From contig JAHLLA010000003.1 in the NCBI GenBank assembly GCA_020444415.1, positions 1-64,000 of the forward strand: a DNA stretch of 64,000 bases, given 5' to 3'. Source of the stretch: Bacteroidota bacterium. Lineage in GTDB: Bacteria > Bacteroidota > Bacteroidia > Bacteroidales > F082. Both the position numbers and the translations under genes were made by a program. A model generated the notes under the pieces. It was not told the origin of the DNA. It saw only the letters and a program-made list of their open reading frames with translations, and searched no databases. Shown piece by piece: positions 17,315 to 25,615 of the stretch (its first letter is position 1; each line of letters opens with the position of its first letter).

Positions 17315-20300
17315 TTAATAATGTATTTCAGCAGGTTTATCAGCCTGGAGGTAATAGGTTTCGTTCAGTACTTTTACCCTGGCATCAGCGCTGGCAAAAA
17401 TACATACTTTGTCGTTGCTGATGTTGATCGAATACTGTACTTTTTTAAATCCCAGATTACATTTGATGCTTTTCCACTGGCCGGGCATGGTAGGATCAAT
17501 AGTCAGTATATCGCTTCTCAAATCGATACCCGCATAGGTTGACAGTGCGATCATCACCGTACCTGCCATTACCCCGGCATGGATACCTTCGGCGGTGGTT
17601 CCGCCCTGAATGTCATTATAGTCGCTCGACAAGGCATCGGAATACAATTTCCAGCTTAATTCCTCATTACCGGCCATATCAGCCAATTGCGCATGTACCA
17701 CACGACTAAGTGTGGAACCGTGGGAAGTACGTGCCAGGTAATAAGCCAGATTTTTAGCGAGGTAATCAGAAGGAAGTTGGTAACCCAGATCGGTTAAAAT
17801 CTGATCTACCTTTTCCTTGTCGAGGTTATAGAACGTCATCAATGCGTCTGCCTGCTTGGCAACTTTGTAATCATCGGCCGATTTACCTTCGGCTTTCAGC
17901 AAGCGATCCATCCGGTAGATATTGCCGTATTTTTCACGGTAGTAATCCCAGTCCAATTCTTTCAGGTCAAGATAACCATCATACTGCGAAATAATACCTT
18001 CTTCAGAGATAACCAGCTTGAGATTCTGATGGATGTCTTCCCAATGTTTCAGTTCTTCTTCTTTAAGAGAGATTTTTGAAAAAACTTCATTTTTTGACGC
18101 AATACTTAAATTGGAGAGCAGTTCAGGTACAGTTCCCATCATCCAACTGACCATGATGTTGGTATAAGCATTGTCTTTCAGCCCACCTTCCTCAGCATCT
18201 GGGTACATTTCATGAAATTCGTCAGGACCCATAACACCTTTGATGGAATATTTACCCGTTGCAGCATCCTTTTCAGATTTGCTGGCCCAGAAACGGCAAA
18301 TTTCGAGGAATACTTCCATGCCATATTTCTGCATGAAATCGATATCGTCAGTAATGTGGAAATACTGCCATGTATTGTAAGCGATGGCCAATGAAACGTG
18401 CCTTTGCAGCGAACTGTGGTCTTCTCCCCATTCGCCCGAAATAGGATTCAAATGTACCACCTGGGTTTCTTCCCGGCCGTCACTTCCGCTCTGCCACGGG
18501 AACATGGCGCCTTTGAAACCATATTCCTTAGCATATGCCCGCGCTTTTTCCAGTCTTCGGTAACGGTACATCAGAATCGAGCGGGCCACATCAGGAAAGT
18601 GAATATCATAAAAGGGAAGAATGAACAATTCGTCCCAGAAAATATGGCCACGGTAAGCCTCGCCATGCAATCCGCGGGCAGTTACGCTGGCATCCAGTTT
18701 TACATTGTGTGGCGAAGCAGAAACCATCAGGTGATAGATGTGCATCCGCAGTAATTTTTGCGATATGCGGTCACCTTCGATTTGAATATCCGCTTTTTCC
18801 CAGATTTTTTCCCAGGCTGTTGTGCTGTCAATAAGTAGTTCGTCAAACGAATTCACATTCTCAAGGTCCCACAAAGCCTGTGTTAATATGTCTTTTTCAT
18901 CAAATTGTGAGGTGTGAATACTCACCAGCTTTTCAATCTCAATGGTCTCACCTTCCTTCGCTTCATGATCGATCATGGTATACACAATACCATCATCTGT
19001 AGAGACACCATATGCTGACTGATGATCTGTTCCGTTCAACCGAAATAGCAGTTTGGCAGCTTCTACAATCTCGATCTTTGATTGTGTTGTCCTGACTTTT
19101 AAGAATGTCGTTTCTCCGTCGCCTCCTTGTTCCACGGGCTCAAGATGCTGTTGATTCAATGAGTTGTATCGTTTTACACCTTCGTTTTTGTGGGTGCCAT
19201 CCAGCGAACTGCAAAAACTCATCGAACCTGAATAGTTTAATGGTGTAAGCCGGTATTTAATAGCGGCAAGATGCATATTGGCCATGCTTGCCAACCGATA
19301 AGATTCGATTTTGGTTTTTCGGCCTTCGGAATCCGTTACAACCATTGTTTTAGATAGCAGCCCGTTTCTCAAATCCAGTTCCCTGCTGATGCTGTTGATG
19401 GTGGTTTCGTTAGGATTGAACCAGTTTTCATCATCAATTTTAAAGTTGATCTTTAGCCAATTCGGTACATTGACAAAGTCCTCATTTTCAATATCCCTGC
19501 CTGAAATTGGCGTGATCAGACGGTTGTACATGCCGGCAATGTAAGTTCCGGGATAGTTGACTTCACCTGCAGTTGTCTCCTCCATAGCACCCCGTGTGCC
19601 GAAAAAACCATTTCCAACGGTGAGTAGTGCCTCACGCGATTTTTCTTTGGACGCGTCATAATCGTTGTATTTCAGTTTCCAATTATCATCTTCAATTCCT
19701 TTTTCGAACCAATGGTTGATATCGTCAAGTGTGATCTCTTCCATGTCTTCAACAACGATGTCGGCACCATTGGCTTTCAATGCCCGTATATTATCTTCCC
19801 TGGCAAGACCGAGTACAAGTCCGAAGTTGCCATTCTTACCTGCCTGCACGCCTGAAGTAGCATCTTCAACAACAATTGCATTGTGAGGCTCGACACCGAG
19901 GTTTTTGGCAGCAGTCACAAAAATATCAGGTGCAGGTTTGCCATTTAATCCTATTTCAGCCGAAACAACGCCATCAACACGTGTTTCGATAAAATCCATT
20001 AGCCCGGCAGCTTTCAGCACGCCTTCGGCATTTTTACTGGATGAGGCCACACCAATCCTGATGTCGTCTTTCTTCAATTGTTCGAGTAATCTGACGGTGG
20101 ATGGATAAGCCTCAACCCCTTCATTTTTCAGCACTTCGTTAAAAACAATATTTTTCCTATTGCCCAATCCACATACAGTTTCTTCTTCGGGGTTGTCTTC
20201 AGTTGTTCCAAAAGATAATGAAATATTCCTGGAATCTAAAAATGACTTCACGCCGTCATAACGCGGTTTTCCATCCACATAATGCAGATAGTCTTCAGAG

Positions 20301-20452
20301 GTAAATTCTTTGAAGGATTCCCCCATAGATTCTTCACGAAATCGCAGGTAATCGTCGAACATTTTTTTCCAGGCACGGCTGTGTACATTGGCAGTTTTGG
20401 TAATAACGCCATCAAGGTCGAAAATAACGGCTTCAAACTGGTATTTTGACAT
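17315..20452 (-). CDS. Beta-phosphoglucomutase / GH65 disaccharide phosphorylase fusion
   Basis: 1045 residues, two enzymes in one chain. Residues 1-~250 are a HAD beta-phosphoglucomutase: DLD nucleophile region (Asp12, Asp14), a long cap with YVDGKPRYDGV (58-68) and GLGNRKN (95-101), Ser-Ser-Ser-Lys (Lys140) and Glu196-Asp197. Residues ~260-1045 are a GH65 phosphorylase with RGLHGEAYRGHIFWDELF, general acid Glu745 in GPDEFH, and the phosphate loop HGSTLS (911-916). It would phosphorolyse maltose, trehalose or a similar alpha-glucobiose to glucose plus beta-glucose-1-P, then convert the latter to glucose-6-P. No signal peptide, so cytoplasmic. Exact disaccharide uncertain. Confidence 0.9.
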   Translation of the reverse strand: MSKYQFEAVIFDLDGVITKTANVHSRAWKKMFDDYLRFREESMGESFKEFTSEDYLHYVDGKPRYDGVKSFLDSRNISLSFGTTEDNPEEETVCGLGNRKNIVFNEVLKNEGVEAYPSTVRLLEQLKKDDIRIGVASSSKNAEGVLKAAGLMDFIETRVDGVVSAEIGLNGKPAPDIFVTAAKNLGVEPHNAIVVEDATSGVQAGKNGNFGLVLGLAREDNIRALKANGADIVVEDMEEITLDDINHWFEKGIEDDNWKLKYNDYDASKEKSREALLTVGNGFFGTRGAMEETTAGEVNYPGTYIAGMYNRLITPISGRDIENEDFVNVPNWLKINFKIDDENWFNPNETTINSISRELDLRNGLLSKTMVVTDSEGRKTKIESYRLASMANMHLAAIKYRLTPLNYSGSMSFCSSLDGTHKNEGVKRYNSLNQQHLEPVEQGGDGETTFLKVRTTQSKIEIVEAAKLLFRLNGTDHQSAYGVSTDDGIVYTMIDHEAKEGETIEIEKLVSIHTSQFDEKDILTQALWDLENVNSFDELLIDSTTAWEKIWEKADIQIEGDRISQKLLRMHIYHLMVSASPHNVKLDASVTARGLHGEAYRGHIFWDELFILPFYDIHFPDVARSILMYRYRRLEKARAYAKEYGFKGAMFPWQSGSDGREETQVVHLNPISGEWGEDHSSLQRHVSLAIAYNTWQYFHITDDIDFMQKYGMEVFLEICRFWASKSEKDAATGKYSIKGVMGPDEFHEMYPDAEEGGLKDNAYTNIMVSWMMGTVPELLSNLSIASKNEVFSKISLKEEELKHWEDIHQNLKLVISEEGIISQYDGYLDLKELDWDYYREKYGNIYRMDRLLKAEGKSADDYKVAKQADALMTFYNLDKEKVDQILTDLGYQLPSDYLAKNLAYYLARTSHGSTLSRVVHAQLADMAGNEELSWKLYSDALSSDYNDIQGGTTAEGIHAGVMAGTVMIALSTYAGIDLRSDILTIDPTMPGQWKSIKCNLGFKKVQYSINISNDKVCIFASADARVKVLNETYYLQADKPAEIHY

Positions 20453-20477
20453 AAGTGTTTAATTGTTGAATGATGTA

Positions 20478-20509
20478 CAAAATTCGTTATAAATTCGCTA
20501 ACAAAGGTA
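20478..20509 (-). promoter_or_regulatory. Candidate promoter of the phosphorylase fusion operon
   Basis: On the minus strand TACCTTTG (20509-20502) is followed after 16 bases by GAATTTTG (20485-20478). Two readings are possible. TACCTTTG may itself be a perfect -7 box. Alternatively its TTTG is the -33 element and GAATTTTG (one mismatch) the -7 box. The second reading leaves 25 bases to the start codon, as in the related promoters. Confidence 0.45.
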
Positions 20510-20574
20510 CTGATTTAGCAGCAGTTGAAGTTTTTTAATTTGTATAGGAATACGTCTCACATAATGAATTGATA

Positions 20575-20586
20575 CAATCGTTTGCG
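20575..20586. promoter_or_regulatory. Candidate LacI-family operator upstream of phosphorylase fusion
   Basis: CAATCGTTTGCG contains the exact decamer found before the MFS gene, plus the CG flank seen at 23072 and 33028. Its centre is 94.5 bp upstream of the proposed GAATTTTG -7 box of the fusion operon. Confidence 0.6.
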
Positions 20587-20644
20587 AGGAGTAGAAAGCT
20601 TTTCTTTTTCTGTGCTTATACCCATTATGGCAATTAGAATAGGG

Positions 20645-21223
20645 TTACTTTACCATCTCCACACTTAAGATAGGTATTCCATTTTCCATCCACTGCTCCG
20701 GTGCCGGAACCTGGTGTATTTTATGGACTACATCCATGCCTTTTACTACTTTTCCGAAGGCAGCGAATCCTAGTCCGTCCGGATTTCGTTTGCCTCCAAA
20801 ATCCAACTCGGGCTGATCGCCCACGCAGATAAAAAAATCATCATTGGCAGTACCGGGTTCCATCCGGGCCATTGAAATAACGCCATCCACATGTTTGATT
20901 CCCGTTTGATCAGTGGTTTCATGGGTTATGGGTGGCAATGAATCCGGGTGGTCATCATCGAAATTTCCTCCTTGTATCACTTCAATCTTTATCTCTTCAT
21001 CAGGCTGGTTTTCCATGGTAACCACTCGGTAAAATGTAGCTTCTTTGAACCGATTCTCCTCAACATATGTAAGAAAATTGTTTACGCTTATCGGAGCCTT
21101 ATCGGGATATAACTCTACCGTAATATCACCTAACTCGGTTTTAATCACTAGCTGTGGATTTTGCTTTGTGCATCCAGCAGTTGTTATAAGAACTAAAACG
21201 AAAGCTACATAAATGGTTCTCAT
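20645..21223 (-). CDS. Cyclophilin-type peptidyl-prolyl isomerase, lipoprotein
   Basis: 192 residues from the ATG that starts a lipoprotein signal (MRTIYVAFVLVLITTAGC, Cys18); a longer frame upstream lies inside treS. The cyclophilin domain starts LVIKTELGDITVELYPDKAPISVNNFL and contains FYRVV, VIQGGNF, GVISMARMEPGTANDDFFICVGDQPELDFGG and FGKVVKGMDVV. The insert IKIEVIQGG and the QPELD form (instead of the classical Trp) are typical of bacterial periplasmic members. It starts 4 bases after treS ends, so is probably co-transcribed with it and may assist folding of the secreted enzymes (inference). Confidence 0.88.
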   Translation of the reverse strand: MRTIYVAFVLVLITTAGCTKQNPQLVIKTELGDITVELYPDKAPISVNNFLTYVEENRFKEATFYRVVTMENQPDEEIKIEVIQGGNFDDDHPDSLPPITHETTDQTGIKHVDGVISMARMEPGTANDDFFICVGDQPELDFGGKRNPDGLGFAAFGKVVKGMDVVHKIHQVPAPEQWMENGIPILSVEMVK

Positions 21224-21227
21224 GCGG

Positions 21228-22952
21228 CTAAAGTACCAAAAACCAGGCAAAGCCATAAGCTTCCAATTGCATTGTATTGCTGCCTTCATCCATGGTAAAA
21301 CCTTTCGGATACAGCAAGGCAAGGTCATGATCCGGTAGAGGATGATCTATTTTTACCGCTTTTTCTGACAGGTTGTTTATCACCAGTATCTGAACATTTT
21401 CTTGTGTTCTGAAATAGGACAACACACTATTGATATTGTCGCTCAGCAGGTCAGGTGTTTCTATAAACTCAGTAAGGCCTCTGCAAAAAGCCCGGTATTG
21501 TTTCCGTGCATTCAGCATTTCTTTAATGGTATGATAGACTTTAGCATGAAAGTTATCTTCATCTTTGAGGTTTGCTTCCAGCTTATTCCAGTCAATTCTG
21601 CCTCGCACCAAAAATCGGGTATCGTCTTTGCCGGTCAGTTTTATCTGCTCGGTATAATATTTTTCATCATTGAGTTTGCCGAACTCATCACCGTAATAAA
21701 CGACCGGAGAACCAACCAATGTTAGCATAAGCGAATAAGCCAGTGCAATTTTACGTTCATCCCGCTGCATCAATTCTGATAAGCGGGCCGAAATACCTTC
21801 GCCCACGCGAAAATCCCATTCGGGTTTTAGGCAGTAATTATCATGAATAAATTTACGATCTTCTTCCGAAACATACACCAACTCAAGGCTTAACTCATCG
21901 TGTACCCGCAGAAATGTAAACCACTGCGTATTTCCTGGTATCTTAGGAGTAACATCAGGATTCAGGGTGTTTTTAATGGGTGCGCAGTCCTGTGCTGCAA
22001 TGGCTTTGAACATCATCGGCATTAATGGGAAATGATATGCCGCGTGACATTCATCGCCCTTGCCTAAATATTTCACAACCTCATTGGGCTTCTGGCAGGC
22101 TTCGGCCAGCAGCAGCGTACCCGGTTTTACATAATCCAGTATGGCTCTGAAAAATTTAACGATGGTATGTGTCTTCGGTAGGTTTTCGCATGATGTGCCA
22201 TCTTCTTTCCACAAATATGGAATGGCATCAGCCCTGAAACCATCCACACCCATCTTTTGCCAGTACAGCAGGTTTTTCGACATTTCCAACAGCACTTCAG
22301 GGTTTCGGTAATTCAAATCGGGCTGAAAATTAAAAAATCGATGGTAATAGTACCAATCGTTTCCATTTGACTCCCAGTTACTGTCCTCGATTCCTTTAAA
22401 AAGAAGTCGGGCATCGCCATATTTAGAAGTATCCTTACTCCAGATATAGTAATCACGATATGGGTTGTCTTCTGATTTCCTGGCCTCCACAAACCACGGA
22501 TGTTCATCAGAACAATGGTTAATTGCCACATCGAAAATTACTTTCAGATCCCGTTTGTGGGCTTCCTTCAGGAAATGGCCAAATATATCTTCCTGTTCAG
22601 GTTTGCTGAAACCTTCATCTAATCCCAGCAGGTCAGCCCTGATGCGGTCATAATTCCGGATATCAAAACCAGCATCACGCATAGGAGAATCGAGGATAGG
22701 TAATAACCAGAGGCAATCCACTCCAAGTTCCTGCAAATAATCCAGTTTGTTGTTCAACCCGTCAAAATCATGGTTAAAAAGATCAACATAGAGTGAATAA
22801 ACGACCGCATCTTTGTACCAATCCGATTCATTCCCAGAAGCAGTGTCTGGTTTTTCCGTGTTCAGTTGCTCGAGAAATTCGATAAGCTGGTGGTCAGATA
22901 CCCCGGGGTAAAGTTCTTTCCAGTATTTCTGTAATAATTGTTCAGGATTCAT
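21228..22952 (-). CDS. treS: Trehalose synthase-like GH13 (maltose alpha-D-glucosyltransferase)
   Basis: 574 residues from the ATG; a GTG 15 bases upstream would sit on the proposed -7 box and transcription start. No signal peptide, so cytoplasmic. GH13 catalytic residues: Asp242 in DGFRADAIPYL, Glu284 in LLLAEACQ, Asp352 in RVHDELSLE. TreS-type context is strong: KGDECHAAYHFPLMPMMF and GSPVVYYGDEFGKLND. TreS interconverts maltose and trehalose. The usual Leu before the nucleophile-site Asp is Ala here. No maltokinase or GlgE is nearby, so a glycogen route is not indicated; coupling to the GH65 enzyme is more likely. Confidence 0.82.
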   Translation of the reverse strand: MNPEQLLQKYWKELYPGVSDHQLIEFLEQLNTEKPDTASGNESDWYKDAVVYSLYVDLFNHDFDGLNNKLDYLQELGVDCLWLLPILDSPMRDAGFDIRNYDRIRADLLGLDEGFSKPEQEDIFGHFLKEAHKRDLKVIFDVAINHCSDEHPWFVEARKSEDNPYRDYYIWSKDTSKYGDARLLFKGIEDSNWESNGNDWYYYHRFFNFQPDLNYRNPEVLLEMSKNLLYWQKMGVDGFRADAIPYLWKEDGTSCENLPKTHTIVKFFRAILDYVKPGTLLLAEACQKPNEVVKYLGKGDECHAAYHFPLMPMMFKAIAAQDCAPIKNTLNPDVTPKIPGNTQWFTFLRVHDELSLELVYVSEEDRKFIHDNYCLKPEWDFRVGEGISARLSELMQRDERKIALAYSLMLTLVGSPVVYYGDEFGKLNDEKYYTEQIKLTGKDDTRFLVRGRIDWNKLEANLKDEDNFHAKVYHTIKEMLNARKQYRAFCRGLTEFIETPDLLSDNINSVLSYFRTQENVQILVINNLSEKAVKIDHPLPDHDLALLYPKGFTMDEGSNTMQLEAYGFAWFLVL

Positions 22953-22974
22953 GTTTGTTCTTTTCACTTGAATA

Positions 22975-22982
22975 CAAAATTA
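22975..22982 (-). promoter_or_regulatory. Candidate -7 box of treS
   Basis: Minus-strand TAATTTTG matches TAnnTTTG exactly and lies 22 bases before the chosen ATG. No -33 TTTG is seen at the normal distance. The first T is 94.5 bp from the centre of the shared operator at 23072. Confidence 0.55.
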
Positions 22983-23071
22983 GTGATTAGACAGGCAGGT
23001 TTAGCTGTATGCAGGCAAGACGACTGAAGTATTTAATTGTTCTCCAAATTCGAAGGTGTAAAACACCAACT

Positions 23072-23083
23072 AAAACGATTGCG
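23072..23083. promoter_or_regulatory. Candidate LacI-family operator shared by treS and SusA-like gene
   Basis: AAAACGATTGCG, identical over 12 bases to the site at 33028 and one mismatch from CAAwCGwTTG. It sits midway between two divergent -7 boxes, 94.5 bp from the first T of each. Confidence 0.6.
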
Positions 23084-23170
23084 AAGGGTGCTTCAGAGGA
23101 ACTTAAATATTTTTAAGACAATTAATTAGCAAGAGCAGTCGTAACAAATGGATAACAAGTGTTTTTATAT

Positions 23171-23178
23171 TAATTTTG
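23171..23178 (+). promoter_or_regulatory. Candidate -7 box of SusA-like operon
   Basis: TAATTTTG, exact TAnnTTTG, 31 bases before the start codon. No good -33 element, which fits a promoter needing an activator. It is 94.5 bp from the operator centre. Confidence 0.55.
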
Positions 23179-23209
23179 GGAGCTATATTTAATTAAAGGC
23201 ACTGATATT

Positions 23210-25087
23210 ATGAACCGACTGCACATTTTCACATTCATATTGGCTATTGGGTTGTCGCTGCAACTGCAGGCAAAAAAAGCAGAAGTAAACCGGATTGATC
23301 CCCCTAACTGGTGGGTGGGAATGAACCATCCAAACCTTCAATTAATGGTGTACGGGCAGAATATAGCATTAACCCAACCCACTTTAAACTATCCCGGAGT
23401 GGCGCTGAAAGAAGTGATTTGCCTGGAAAGCCCGAATTATCTTTTTCTGAACCTCGAAATTTCCGTAGATGCAAAACCGGGTAGTTTTGAAATTCAGTTT
23501 AAAGATGGTAAAAAGATTGTTGATAGCTATAATTATGTTTTAAATGAAAGATTTAACATTCCTGAGCTCTTTAAAGGATTTGACAATTCGGATGTGATCT
23601 ATCTATTGATGCCAGATCGTTTTTCCAATGGAAATCCTGAAAATGATGAAATGGAAGGCATGCATGAAAAACCCAAACGAAAAAATCCTTTGGGTCGTCA
23701 TGGTGGCGATATTCAGGGGATTGTTAATCACCTGGACTATTTAGAAGAATTGGGCGTAACTGCTCTGTGGATCAATCCCCTGCTGGAAAACAATATGCCA
23801 GAGCAATCCTATCACGGCTATGCCATTACGGACTATTATAAAGTTGATCCTAGATATGGAACAAACGAAGATTACAGAAAACTTGTAGAAAAAGCACATG
23901 AGAAAGGATTGAAGATCATTATGGATATGGTGGCCAACCATTGCGGAACAGGATACTATTGGAATGATGACCTTCCTGCTCAGGATTGGTATAACCAATG
24001 GCCTGAATTTACGCCTTCAAATTATAGAGGCATCGTTCAAAGTGATCCGAATGTGGCGGGTTACGACTTTGATAAAATGGTAAAAGGCTGGTTCGACCCG
24101 TCCATGGCCGACCTGAACCAGCACAATCCATACCTGGCAGAATTCATTATACAGAATACCATTTGGTGGATAGAATATTTAGGACTGGACGGCATCCGGC
24201 AGGATACATATCCTTACGCCTATAAGGACTTTATGGCGGAGTGGATGCAGCGGATTTTAAAAGAATATCCTGATTACAATGTAGTAGGTGAAGTATGGCT
24301 GAATTATGCCCCACTTACAGCCTATTGGCTGGATAACGAAACCAATAAAGATGGATACAGGTCACACCTGACCAATGTGTTTGATTTTCCGCTGATGTAT
24401 GCGCTGAACAGAGCTTTTAACGAGGAAGATGGATGGGATCGTGGAACACTAGCCTTATATGAAACTTTGGCCCAGGACTACCTGTACAGCGACCCGATGA
24501 AATTAGTGGTGATGACGGACAACCATGACGGGGACCGGTTTTATACCAAAATGCAGGAAGACATAAGGAAGTTTAAGTTGGGAATGGCATTTGCGATGAC
24601 TGTCAGAGGTATACCCCAAATTTATTATGGCGGTGAAATACTGATGAGTGGCAAGGAGCATGATGGTCATGGTTATATCCGCGAAGACTTCCCGGGCGGA
24701 TGGGAAGGCGATAAGGTAGATGTATTCTCAGGCAAAAATCTATCAGATGAACAGAATGAGGCTTTAGGCTTTACAAAAAGGCTGCTTAATTGGCGCAAAT
24801 CAAATAAAGCTGTACAGTTTGGCGAATTTGCCCATTATATTCCTGAAAACGGGGTATATGTGTATTTCAGGCATACAGATAAAGAATCTGTAATTATCAT
24901 GCTTAACAATGCTGAAGAAGAACGAACGATTGATTTGTCAAGATTTACTGAAAACCTGAAAGGTTATTCAACGGGTAAAAGTGTGCTTACGAGAGCCTAT
25001 TTTGATCAGCTAGATGAAATCACCATTCCTGCAAAATCACCATTAATTGTGGAGTTAATAAAGGACCGGTCAACTCCCCCTTTTTAA
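23210..25087 (+). CDS. SusA-like neopullulanase/cyclomaltodextrinase (GH13)
   Basis: 625 residues. Signal peptide to about residue 21 (MNRLHIFTFILAIGLSLQLQ), so periplasmic. An N-terminal beta domain (~25-110; RIDPPNWWVGMNHPNLQLMVYG) is the cyclomaltodextrinase N domain. The GH13 barrel has YLLMPDRFSNGNP, Asp332 in DGIRQDTYPY, Glu361 in VVGEVWL and Asp440 in MTDNHD. It would cut maltooligosaccharides, cyclodextrins or pullulan. The last five residues (STPPF) and the stop codon are encoded inside the palindromic repeat that brackets the DUF559 gene, so the native C-terminus has probably been replaced. Confidence 0.92.
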   Translation: MNRLHIFTFILAIGLSLQLQAKKAEVNRIDPPNWWVGMNHPNLQLMVYGQNIALTQPTLNYPGVALKEVICLESPNYLFLNLEISVDAKPGSFEIQFKDGKKIVDSYNYVLNERFNIPELFKGFDNSDVIYLLMPDRFSNGNPENDEMEGMHEKPKRKNPLGRHGGDIQGIVNHLDYLEELGVTALWINPLLENNMPEQSYHGYAITDYYKVDPRYGTNEDYRKLVEKAHEKGLKIIMDMVANHCGTGYYWNDDLPAQDWYNQWPEFTPSNYRGIVQSDPNVAGYDFDKMVKGWFDPSMADLNQHNPYLAEFIIQNTIWWIEYLGLDGIRQDTYPYAYKDFMAEWMQRILKEYPDYNVVGEVWLNYAPLTAYWLDNETNKDGYRSHLTNVFDFPLMYALNRAFNEEDGWDRGTLALYETLAQDYLYSDPMKLVVMTDNHDGDRFYTKMQEDIRKFKLGMAFAMTVRGIPQIYYGGEILMSGKEHDGHGYIREDFPGGWEGDKVDVFSGKNLSDEQNEALGFTKRLLNWRKSNKAVQFGEFAHYIPENGVYVYFRHTDKESVIIMLNNAEEERTIDLSRFTENLKGYSTGKSVLTRAYFDQLDEITIPAKSPLIVELIKDRSTPPF

Positions 25088-25105
25088 AGGGGGTTGTGGG
25101 GATTT
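25072..25105 (-). repeat. Palindromic GC-rich repeat, left copy (inverted)
   Basis: Reading on the minus strand: AATCCCC, ACAA, CCCCC, TTTAAAAA, GGGGG, AGTTG. It matches the right copy at 25555 in inverted orientation. The inner CCCCC/GGGGG arms form a hairpin by themselves. It overlaps the end of the SusA-like gene and supplies its stop codon. Confidence 0.8.
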
Positions 25106-25130
25106 TAAAAACATTAAATAATTTGGTTAA

Positions 25131-25550
25131 GTGAATAAAACCAGGGAAAAATACGTTCCATACAATAAAACGCTGAAGCAATTTTCACGAGAACTTCGAA
25201 ATAAAAGTACGCTCGCTGAAATCAAGTTGTGGAGTGAACTTCGGGCTGCAAAATTAGGTTATACATTCAACAGACAAAAACCATTACAAAATTATATTGT
25301 TGATTTTTACTGTAAACCGTTACATCTGGTGCTGGAAGTTGATGGGATGAGTCACTGGGACGAAGAACAACAAAAGAAGGATAAAATCAGGCAAGGAGAA
25401 CTAGAAGAATCTGGACTTCATTTTCTTCGGTTTGATGATGATGAAGTGCATAATGAAATAGAAAATGTCGTGTTGGTTATTGAATCAAAAATTGAAGAAT
25501 TGGAGAAATTATATCCTGCAGCGTTAAAAAGAAAGAAAATTCATTCGTAA
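25131..25550 (+). CDS. DUF559 endonuclease-like protein (Vsr-related fold)
   Basis: 139 residues, GTG start directly after an in-frame TAA, so no longer form is possible. The DUF559 core is complete: STLAEIKLWSELRAAKLG, FNRQKPLQNYIVDFYC, LVLEVDGMSHWDE and FLRFDDDEV. The Asp in VDFYC and the Glu in LEVDG fit the PD-(D/E)XK/Vsr-like nuclease site. The biochemical role of DUF559 is not settled. It has nothing in common with the sugar enzymes on both sides and is flanked by inverted GC-rich palindromes, which suggests transfer. Confidence 0.88.
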   Translation: MNKTREKYVPYNKTLKQFSRELRNKSTLAEIKLWSELRAAKLGYTFNRQKPLQNYIVDFYCKPLHLVLEVDGMSHWDEEQQKKDKIRQGELEESGLHFLRFDDDEVHNEIENVVLVIESKIEELEKLYPAALKRKKIHS

Positions 25551-25554
25551 AAAA

Positions 25555-25593
25555 GAATCCCCCCAGCCCCCTTAAAAGGGGGAGATGGGGTTT
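25555..25593 (+). repeat. Palindromic GC-rich repeat, right copy
   Basis: GAATCCCCCCAG, CCCCC, TTAAAA, GGGGG, AGATGGGG, TTT. It is related to the left copy in inverted orientation and is more complete, with an outer CCCC/GGGG pair around the inner CCCCC/GGGGG pair. Confidence 0.82.
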
Positions 25594-25615
25594 AAAAAAA
25601 GAAATGCAATATTAA

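Larger units (their letters stand above)
25072..25593. mobile_element. Putative DUF559 element bounded by inverted palindromic repeats
   Basis: A single endonuclease-like gene lies between two related palindromes in opposite orientation, and the whole 522-base unit interrupts a run of co-directional sugar genes. The upstream gene's end lies inside the left repeat. No transposase and no clear target duplication are seen. Mobility is inferred from layout only. Confidence 0.5.

Noticed and set aside
25076-25093. CCCCC/GGGGG hairpin at the end of the SusA-like gene as a plain terminator
   Set aside because: The T run lies in the loop, not after the stem, and the same palindrome recurs inverted after the DUF559 gene. 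A repeat element explains it better, though some termination cannot be excluded.
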